From: Bordetella sp. 02P26C-1
Lineage (GTDB): Bacteria > Pseudomonadota > Gammaproteobacteria > Burkholderiales > Burkholderiaceae_B
DNA length: 64,000 nt
Direction of reading: 5' to 3'
NCBI RefSeq assembly: GCF_009763255.1
Contig: NZ_WSJB01000032.1
Location: forward strand, 186,001 to 250,000
Program-made: the position numbers and the translations under genes
In this document: one piece after another, positions 58,089-64,000 of the stretch
Layout: the number at the start of each line of letters is the position of its first letter
Numbering within the stretch: position 1 is the first letter of the stretch
Notes under the pieces: generated by a model
Told to the model about the DNA's origin: nothing
The model's database searches: none
The model's input: only the letters and a program-made list of their open reading frames with translations

Positions 58089-58975
58089 GCCTGCCTCTTA
58101 TTTCCCACGCGGCCCCGTTTTCGCGCTCGCGCAGCCACATCGCTGCGTTCCTGAAGGCGTGGCCACCCATGGTGCTGCTGAGCCTGGCATGGCTTGCGCT
58201 GATGTTGATTATCGCCTGCACAGCGGACTGGCTTATGCCATATGGCTTCAGTCAGATCGATTTGCGCGCGCGCCTGCAGCCTCCGGTTTTCTTTGGCGGG
58301 GATTGGAGCCATCCCCTGGGCACTGACGAGCTGGGACGCGATGTGTATTCGCGCGTCCTGTCGGCCATCCAGGTCAGCTTGATGATCGCTTTCGCATCGA
58401 CGCTGATATCTACGCTGTTGGGTGTGGTGTTGGGCATGATGGCCGCCCATGTGCGTGGCTGGCTGGAAAGCCTGGTGTTGATGCTTATCGATTTTCAGGC
58501 AGCCATGCCATTCATGATCATCGCCCTGTCGGTGTTGGCGTTCTTCGGTAGCTCGCTTGCGCTATTCATCGTCCTGATGGGGTTTTATGGATGGGAACGC
58601 GCCGCGCGGATTGCACGCAGCATGACGATCACTGCTAATGAGCAGGGCTACGCCGCGGCGGTTCACGATCTGGGTGCATCGGCATGGCGGGTTTACGGCA
58701 AACACGTGCTGCCCAACATCGCCGGCACGATCATCGTCAACATCACGATCACGTTCCCGGGTGTCGTGCTGCTGGAATCGGGATTGTCGTTTCTGGGTCT
58801 GGGCATACAGCCGCCAATGGCGAGCCTGGGCAATATGGTGGGATATGGACGCGAGTATCTGCAATCGGCGCCATGGATCCTGCTGTGCCCCAGCCTGATC
58901 ATCGTGCTCACCACTTTTAGTCTGAGTCTGCTTGGCGATTGGCTACGCGACCGGCTCGACCCTGCTTTGCGTTAA
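58085..58975 (+). CDS. ABC permease, DppC-type
   Basis: 296-aa permease. The hallmark GTDELGRDVYSRVLSAIQVSL segment and the EAA loop EQGYAAAVHDLGASAWRVYGKHVLPN are present, with about six helices and a C-terminal GDWLRDRLDPALR. ATGA overlap with the DppB-type gene and 9 bp before the sulfatase-fold gene. Confidence 0.94.
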   Translation: MSLPLISHAAPFSRSRSHIAAFLKAWPPMVLLSLAWLALMLIIACTADWLMPYGFSQIDLRARLQPPVFFGGDWSHPLGTDELGRDVYSRVLSAIQVSLMIAFASTLISTLLGVVLGMMAAHVRGWLESLVLMLIDFQAAMPFMIIALSVLAFFGSSLALFIVLMGFYGWERAARIARSMTITANEQGYAAAVHDLGASAWRVYGKHVLPNIAGTIIVNITITFPGVVLLESGLSFLGLGIQPPMASLGNMVGYGREYLQSAPWILLCPSLIIVLTTFSLSLLGDWLRDRLDPALR

Positions 58976-58984
58976 GGAACCGAA

Positions 58985-60523
58985 ATGAAGACACGCAAGA
59001 ATGTACTGCTCATCGTGGTGGATCAATGGCGCGGGGATACCCTGCCCATGCTGGGCCACCCTATCAAAACGCCAAACATCACGCGGCTGGCCCAGCGCGG
59101 CGTGACGTTCGCCAATCACTACACGCAGGCGGTGCCGTGCGGACCGGGACGGGCCAGTCTGTTGACGGGTCAGTACATGATGAATCATCGCGCCGTGCAG
59201 AACACCATCCCTCTGGATGCCCGTCATACGAACGTGGCGTGGGAAGCGCGCAAGGGTGGGTACGAGCCAGCGCTGGTGGGCTACACCACGACCACGCCGG
59301 ACCCGCGCCATACCGATGCGAACGACCCGCGATTCCGCGTGTTGGGAGGCGAAATGGAGGGTTGGAAGCTGGTGGGATCGTGGGGGCTGAAGATGGAAGC
59401 TTACTTCGCGTGGGTCGTGCGACAATGGCCCGACATGCCGGCTACGCCAGAAGACATGTGGCTGCCGCAGCAACCGGATCGCGCCGGCACGGACGCGACA
59501 GGCGAACCGTCGCGGGTACCCGCGGAATTTTCCGACACCGCATTTTTTGCCGAGCGCGCATTGGAGTATCTGCATGGCGCGCGACATAAACCATGGTTCC
59601 TCCATCTGGGTTTTTATCGCCCGCACCCGCCGTTTATCGCGCCAGAGCCTTGGAATCAGATGTATGACCCGAGCGATTGTCCGGCGCCGCTGCGGGCCGA
59701 TACGGTAGAAGAGGAAGCCGCCCAACATCCTTTGCTCGGGTTCTATCTGGAAGATGTACGCAAAGAGCGTTTTTTTCGCCATGGCAAAGGCGTAGCCAGC
59801 CGCATGTCGGTCGACGAGGTCAAGCAGATGCGCGCGACTTATTATGGCCTGATGAGTGAGGTCGACGCGCACTTGGGACGCATCTTCGATTTCCTGGAAG
59901 AAACGGGTCAGTGGGAAGACACGCTCATTATCTTTACCAGCGACCATGCGGAGCAATTGGGCGATCATCACCTGCTGGGCAAGCTGGGATATTTCGACGA
60001 GAGCTACCATATTCCCATGATCGTGGCCGACCCACGCAAGGTCGCCGATGGGACGCGAGGCACGATAGTCAGGGAATTCACGGAGACAATCGATACGATG
60101 CCCACCATATTGGAATGGATGGGCCTGCCGATACCGCGGACTTGCGACGGGCATTCCTTGTTGCCCTTTGTCGAAACGGGAGCGACCCCGCCCGGCTGGC
60201 GTACGGAGGTGCATTACGAGTTCGATTACCGCAATATCTTTTATTCGCAACCCGAGTCGTTCGTGGGGACGGGGATCGATGACAGCTCGCTGTGCGTGAT
60301 CCGCGACCACGACTACAAGTATGTGCATTTCACCAATGCTCCACCGCTGTTCTTTGACCTGCGGCGCGACCCCGGGCAATTCAACAACGTGGCGAGCGAC
60401 CCGGCCTATGGCCCCACCCTGCTCCGCTATACTCAAAAGATGCTTTCGTGGCGCATGCGATACATGGACAGAACTTTGACCGGCTACGCGGCCAGCCCTG
60501 AAGGATTACGGAAACGCGCATGA
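58985..60523 (+). CDS. Phosphonate monoester hydrolase/phosphodiesterase (sulfatase superfamily)
   Basis: 512-aa enzyme resembling the phosphonate monoester hydrolases of Rhizobium and Burkholderia (PehA). The metal Asp-Gln pair is D13-Q14 (VVDQWRGD). The nucleophile motif is C52-G-P-G-R56 followed by ASLLTG, which fits the C-x-P-x-R pattern modified to formylglycine; relatives usually carry Ser or Ala where G55 stands. D320-H321 (FTSDHAEQLGDHH) and H213 (RPHPPF) complete the metal/substrate site. TTTTPDPRHT matches the family loop. There is no signal peptide, so it acts in the cytoplasm. It lies in the ABC operon and its stop overlaps the HAD phosphatase gene. Confidence 0.88.
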   Translation: MKTRKNVLLIVVDQWRGDTLPMLGHPIKTPNITRLAQRGVTFANHYTQAVPCGPGRASLLTGQYMMNHRAVQNTIPLDARHTNVAWEARKGGYEPALVGYTTTTPDPRHTDANDPRFRVLGGEMEGWKLVGSWGLKMEAYFAWVVRQWPDMPATPEDMWLPQQPDRAGTDATGEPSRVPAEFSDTAFFAERALEYLHGARHKPWFLHLGFYRPHPPFIAPEPWNQMYDPSDCPAPLRADTVEEEAAQHPLLGFYLEDVRKERFFRHGKGVASRMSVDEVKQMRATYYGLMSEVDAHLGRIFDFLEETGQWEDTLIIFTSDHAEQLGDHHLLGKLGYFDESYHIPMIVADPRKVADGTRGTIVREFTETIDTMPTILEWMGLPIPRTCDGHSLLPFVETGATPPGWRTEVHYEFDYRNIFYSQPESFVGTGIDDSSLCVIRDHDYKYVHFTNAPPLFFDLRRDPGQFNNVASDPAYGPTLLRYTQKMLSWRMRYMDRTLTGYAASPEGLRKRA

Positions 60524-61287
60524 ACACGCTTGAAATTTTCTCGACCCCGGTGGTGGGTGACGATGCCGGCTGCGATCACGCGCGGGCGGATCTGACGACG
60601 GACAAGGTTGAACAGCGCGCGCTGCACGCTTTGTTCCGCCAAGCCGACGTGCGCGGGCTGATATTCGATCTGGATGGCACGCTGATCGACAGCGCGGACG
60701 ATATCGTGGGCAGTATGCGCGACATGTTGCGCGAGACCGGCTATGGCGAGGTCCCCCAAGATTACTTCCCCGAAAATCTGCATGGGACAAGTGACGGCAT
60801 CATTCGCGATGTCATGCGGGATATGGGTTGGGCGGCCCCTGACGATCTGACTGAACTGAAGGCGACGTATTACCGCATCTATGCCGAGCGCGGGCATGCC
60901 AACACCCGGCTGTATCCCCACGCATGGGAAATCCTGCGGCAATGCAGCGAGCATTTCTCATTGGGGGTATGTACCAATAAGATTTATCGCAATGCCGTTT
61001 CGGTAACGGACACGTTGGGCATCCGCCAGCATTTCGCCGCGATCACCGGCGCGGATTCTTGGTCGGCCGCAAAGCCGTCTCCGGTGCCGCTTTTGGAAAC
61101 GATACGCACGCTGAATCTGCGCCCGGAGGAATGCCTCTATTTTGGTGATACGTCCGTCGACGCCGAATGCGCAGCGCGGGCCGGCGTACGTTTCGTGCTG
61201 CATGAGTCGGGGTACGGAGACCCGGCGCTGCACAAGCAGCCTTGTCATCATGCGTTCAAACAGTGGAAGGAACTGTTGACCGTCTAA
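60520..61287 (+). CDS. HAD-superfamily phosphatase
   Basis: Haloacid dehalogenase-type hydrolase of 255 aa, phosphoglycolate-phosphatase-like. Motif I is DLDGT (D50/D52), motif II is VCTNK, the motif III Lys is in AAKPSPVPL, and motif IV is FGDTSVDAE. A 45-residue leader precedes motif I. ATGA overlap places it in the same operon as the phosphoesterase, where it could free phosphate from the monoester released by that enzyme. Confidence 0.9.
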   Translation: MNTLEIFSTPVVGDDAGCDHARADLTTDKVEQRALHALFRQADVRGLIFDLDGTLIDSADDIVGSMRDMLRETGYGEVPQDYFPENLHGTSDGIIRDVMRDMGWAAPDDLTELKATYYRIYAERGHANTRLYPHAWEILRQCSEHFSLGVCTNKIYRNAVSVTDTLGIRQHFAAITGADSWSAAKPSPVPLLETIRTLNLRPEECLYFGDTSVDAECAARAGVRFVLHESGYGDPALHKQPCHHAFKQWKELLTV

Positions 61288-61330
61288 AACCGCTGGCAGC
61301 CCTGGGCACACTCTTATCCGATTCGCTTCG

Positions 61331-62281
61331 ATGACTGCCTCACCGAACATATCGTTATTACAGCTGCGGGCTTTTTTGGCGGTCAGCCGCTACGGCAGCT
61401 TTACGCGCGCTGCCGAGGTGTTGCATCGTACCCAGCCGGCGATTACGCAACAGATACGATCGCTGGAGGAATCGCTGGGGTTGAAGCTATTCGATCGTAC
61501 AACCAGGCATCTGCGCTTGACCGAAGCAGCGGCGGATCTGGTGCCTGTGCTCTCGGCCATGCTCAAACAGCTGGACGATGTCGTGGATGCGACGCAGGAC
61601 TTACGGCACAAGCGTCGCGGCACGGTGAGGCTGGGATGTTTACCGTCGGTTGCGGCACTTTATTTACCGGGGCGAGTGGCAGAATTTCGGCGGCATTACC
61701 CCGGCGTATCGTTTGTGGTGAGCGATGGCCTGGGGGATCAGGTCGTAGGCATGGTCAAACGTGGCGAGGTCGATTTTGGGATCACGGACGTGCAGCAGCC
61801 TGCGCACGATTTGCGTATACGCCCTCTCCTGCGCGAAACCATCCAGATTTTGTATCTGGATGGGCATCCCATTGCGCAGGCGCCGTGTATCGATGTGGAC
61901 GAGCTTAGCCGGCACGATCTGATTCTGACGGCCCCGGGAAGCACCGTGCGACGCATCGTGGACACCGCCTTTGCCGCGCAAGGCCGCGTGGCCATCGCGA
62001 CGTGTCAGGCGTCGTATAACACCACCGCCATCGGCATGGTGCAGGCTGGCCTGGGCGTGGCCTTATTGCCCGCGAGTGGCTTTGATCTGGACCAGGACAA
62101 GCGGCTGCGCACGCGCGCCATCGAGGCGCCAGGCTTCGATCGGGAGCTCTGCATGATTCAGCTCAAGGATCGATGCATGCCGCCTTCTACACAGGCGTTC
62201 TTGGCAATGTTAGAGGCGGAAACGGGACTTCAGTCCTTGCGGGATGCGGTGCCTGCCTGGAGCGCAACGCTGCCCGGTTAA
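61331..62281 (+). CDS. LysR-family transcriptional regulator
   Basis: 316-aa LTTR. The helix-turn-helix is LLQLRAFLAVSRYGSFTRAAEVLHRTQPAITQQI-like (about 8-40) and the effector domain spans about 95-300. Encoded 43 bp after the HAD gene on the same strand, it could be the last gene of the importer operon or regulate the AtuA pair that follows after 157 bp. Effector unknown. Confidence 0.9.
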   Translation: MTASPNISLLQLRAFLAVSRYGSFTRAAEVLHRTQPAITQQIRSLEESLGLKLFDRTTRHLRLTEAAADLVPVLSAMLKQLDDVVDATQDLRHKRRGTVRLGCLPSVAALYLPGRVAEFRRHYPGVSFVVSDGLGDQVVGMVKRGEVDFGITDVQQPAHDLRIRPLLRETIQILYLDGHPIAQAPCIDVDELSRHDLILTAPGSTVRRIVDTAFAAQGRVAIATCQASYNTTAIGMVQAGLGVALLPASGFDLDQDKRLRTRAIEAPGFDRELCMIQLKDRCMPPSTQAFLAMLEAETGLQSLRDAVPAWSATLPG

Positions 62282-62319
62282 ATGAACCAGACGGGACATT
62301 CCCGACCGGTATATATAAG

Positions 62320-62336
62320 AAAGTCTTATCGACTTT
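62320..62336. promoter_or_regulatory. Candidate operator before the AtuA pair
   Basis: AAAGTC-TTATC-GACTTT: 6-bp perfect arms with a 5-bp centre, in the AT-rich spacer 39 bp after the LysR stop and about 100 bp before the AtuA-pair start. Spacing suits a dimeric regulator; assignment to the LysR protein is inference. Confidence 0.4.
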
Positions 62337-62438
62337 TAAGAACATTTCATTTAACTAATATATCGACGCTCTTTAGGATGGTTGCGTAGTGACACCGGCC
62401 GCCTGCCTGGCGGTGATCCCACGGCTACAGGACCAACT

Positions 62439-62801
62439 ATGAAGATTGTCGCGTTACGCGAACTGGCCCATGCCAGATCCGGCGAGAAAGGAAATGATTC
62501 GAACGTCTCCGTGATCGCCTACGACCCCGCGCTTTATCCCGTGCTTGAGCAGCAGGTCACAATCGAGGCCGTCGCGCCACTCTACCGGCCGATTACGCGG
62601 GGATCGATTCGCCGTTATACCCTGCCGGCCATCGGTGCCTTGAATTTTGTTTTCGAAAACGCACTGGAGGGCGGACGATCCCGGACGCTGGCGTTCGAGG
62701 AATCGGGCAAGGCGCTGTCTTCCTTGATGCTGACGTTGCGCGTGCGTGTTCCCGACGATACGGAGGAACGATCCGTGGCGGTGGCGAAGGGGAAAGCATG
62801 A
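62439..62801 (+). CDS. AtuA-type C-terminal domain protein
   Basis: 120-aa protein resembling the small domain found at the C-terminus of AtuA-family proteins: LAHARSGEKGNDSNVSVIAYDPALYP, PITRGSIRRYTLPAIGALNFVFENALEGG. ATG at 62439 is the family-like start. Its TGA overlaps the next gene's ATG, so the two polypeptides are coupled and probably form one complex. Confidence 0.85.
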   Translation: MKIVALRELAHARSGEKGNDSNVSVIAYDPALYPVLEQQVTIEAVAPLYRPITRGSIRRYTLPAIGALNFVFENALEGGRSRTLAFEESGKALSSLMLTLRVRVPDDTEERSVAVAKGKA

Positions 62802-64000
62802 AACGAATTCGTCTAGGCTGTGGCGCGGCTTGGGCGCGCGATCGTTTCGATCATGCCCCGGATCTGGTCGCGCGTGGAGAGATCGACTACCTGTGCTTTG
62901 ACTCCATGTCCGAGGTCACCATGAGCGCCGCACAGGTAGCGCGCATGGAGCGCCCGGATGCGGTGCCCTATGACCCCTACCTTGTCGAACGGATGCGACC
63001 GATTCTGGCCGACTGCAAGCGCCGGGGGATACGCATCGTCACGAATCAAGGATGGCTGGACCCGGTGGCGGCGGCCAAGCGCGTCACCGAGCTGGCACGG
63101 GAGCTGGGCCTGCCGGACTTGAAGGTGGCTGCGGTGTCCGGTGGCGTGCTGCATCAGTCGATCGCTGATCTGGGCCTGACATTCATCGAGAACGGTGAAC
63201 CTATTTCGCTATCGCGCGACAAGATACTGTCGGCCGAGGTCTATCTGGGCGCCGAGGGGATAGTACAGGCGCTTGAACAAGGCGCCGATGTGGTGATCAC
63301 CACGCGAGTCGCGGACGCCTGTGTGTATCTGGGGCCGCTGGCTCATGAGTTCGGCTGGGATTTTAGCGACCACCATGCGATGGCGCGCGGCATGATCATC
63401 GGTCATTTGATGGAGTGCGGGACTCAGGTGACGGGTGGATACTTCGCTGACCCGGGATATAAAGAGGTTCCCGACCTGGCGAACGTGGGCGCACCGATTG
63501 CCGAAGTGAGCGAAGACACGGTGTTCATCACCAAGCTGGCGGGTACCGGTGGCTTGGTCAGCGAAACGACGTGCAAGGAACAACTGATTTACGAGGTGCA
63601 GGATCCGTCGACCTACTATTGCCCCGACTGCATCGCGGACCTGACACGCGTGTCCTTTAAACAGGCGGGGCCGGATCGTGTGCAAGTCCTGATCGATAAC
63701 GCCGGCCGACCGAAAACCGATACGCTGAAAGCACTCATCGGGTTGGCCGAGGGCTATATGACCGAGGAAATGGTGCTGTTTGCCGGCCCGGGCGCGCTGG
63801 AACGCGCAGAGCTCACGAAAGAGATCCTGAGCCAACGATTCGATAAGGTCGGTCTGCGGGCGCAAGAGATACGTATGGATTATGTGGGCATCAATGCCGT
63901 GCATCGCGAGTCCACGCCTGCTTGGACCGGCGACCCGTATGAGGTCGTCTTGCGCATCGCCATCCGTACCGAAACACGCGCGGACGCGGAGAAGCTGCGC
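62798..64000 (+). CDS. AtuA/DUF1446-family protein (3' end beyond window)
   Basis: Open for 401 codons to the window edge. Family sequence: RLGCGAAWARDRFDHAPDLVARGEIDYLCFDSMSE at the start, then VAAVSGGVL, VITTRVADACVYLGPLAHEFGWD and HLMECGTQVTGGYFADPG. AtuA was named for acyclic terpene (citronellol) utilisation in Pseudomonas, but relatives occur in other acid-degradation operons and the activity is not known. It follows the small domain gene by an ATGA overlap. Confidence 0.9.
   Translation, partial: MKRIRLGCGAAWARDRFDHAPDLVARGEIDYLCFDSMSEVTMSAAQVARMERPDAVPYDPYLVERMRPILADCKRRGIRIVTNQGWLDPVAAAKRVTELARELGLPDLKVAAVSGGVLHQSIADLGLTFIENGEPISLSRDKILSAEVYLGAEGIVQALEQGADVVITTRVADACVYLGPLAHEFGWDFSDHHAMARGMIIGHLMECGTQVTGGYFADPGYKEVPDLANVGAPIAEVSEDTVFITKLAGTGGLVSETTCKEQLIYEVQDPSTYYCPDCIADLTRVSFKQAGPDRVQVLIDNAGRPKTDTLKALIGLAEGYMTEEMVLFAGPGALERAELTKEILSQRFDKVGLRAQEIRMDYVGINAVHRESTPAWTGDPYEVVLRIAIRTETRADAEKLR

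Noticed and set aside
58943-60436. Long open frame on the minus strand over the phosphoesterase gene
   Set aside because: Antisense shadow of a GC-rich gene; no family resemblance, and the plus-strand protein is clearly real.

Overview
The window reads as chromosome of a Burkholderiales betaproteobacterium, most likely of the Alcaligenaceae (Bordetella/Achromobacter/Pusillimonas-like). Support: Bug-type tricarboxylate receptors, a complete isc cluster in the order iscR-S-U-A-hscB-hscA-fdx-iscX, the run tig-clpP-clpX-lon, an RpfE-like gene followed by recJ-prfB-lysS, and high GC. No tRNA, rRNA, CRISPR array, insertion sequence or phage gene was seen. Placement is by family recognition only; no database was searched.

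Layout. 1-3214: a Bug receptor (cut by the window edge), a TauD-type dioxygenase and a divergent LysR regulator. 3237-10063: a minus-strand run greB, PHP phosphatase, nadE, alpha/beta hydrolase, comEC. 10176-16546: a GntR/FCD regulator divergent from a catabolic operon (SDR-like protein, aminotransferase, alpha/beta hydrolase, M20 N-carbamoylase-type amidohydrolase, MFS importer), with GTATAC operator-like palindromes between them. 16705-18137: two coupled unknown membrane proteins. 18359-28786: tatD, lolD, lolC/E, then the divergent rpfE-like-recJ-prfB-SDR-lysS run (prfB has the classical +1 frameshift) and an orphan Bug receptor. 28890-38534: a tandem-domain methylglyoxal synthase-like protein, the isc operon with an IscR box, a low-Mr phosphatase and uvrB. 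38613-49508: aromatic aminotransferase followed by a strongly folded putative RNA, lexA with an SOS box, lon, clpX, clpP, tig, two cold-shock genes and small hypotheticals. 49640-53085: a YqhA-type membrane protein, then a TAXI binding lipoprotein next to gltS.

53336-61287 is the most interesting stretch: a five-gene peptide/opine-type ABC importer, a phosphonate monoester hydrolase/phosphodiesterase of the sulfatase fold and a HAD phosphatase in one tightly overlapping operon. Upstream lies an 11-bp-period array of Pho-box heptamers followed 10 bp later by a -10-like hexamer. Together they suggest a PhoB-controlled route that imports an organic phosphodiester or phosphonate ester, splits it in the cytoplasm and releases phosphate. 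The window closes with a LysR gene and a split AtuA (DUF1446) pair.

Other points to check: NadE lacks the nucleophilic cysteine of its glutaminase domain; the first SDR lacks the whole catalytic tetrad; the methylglyoxal synthase-like protein has a degenerate N-terminal copy of its own fold; a roughly 135-nt RNA-like structure follows the aromatic aminotransferase gene.
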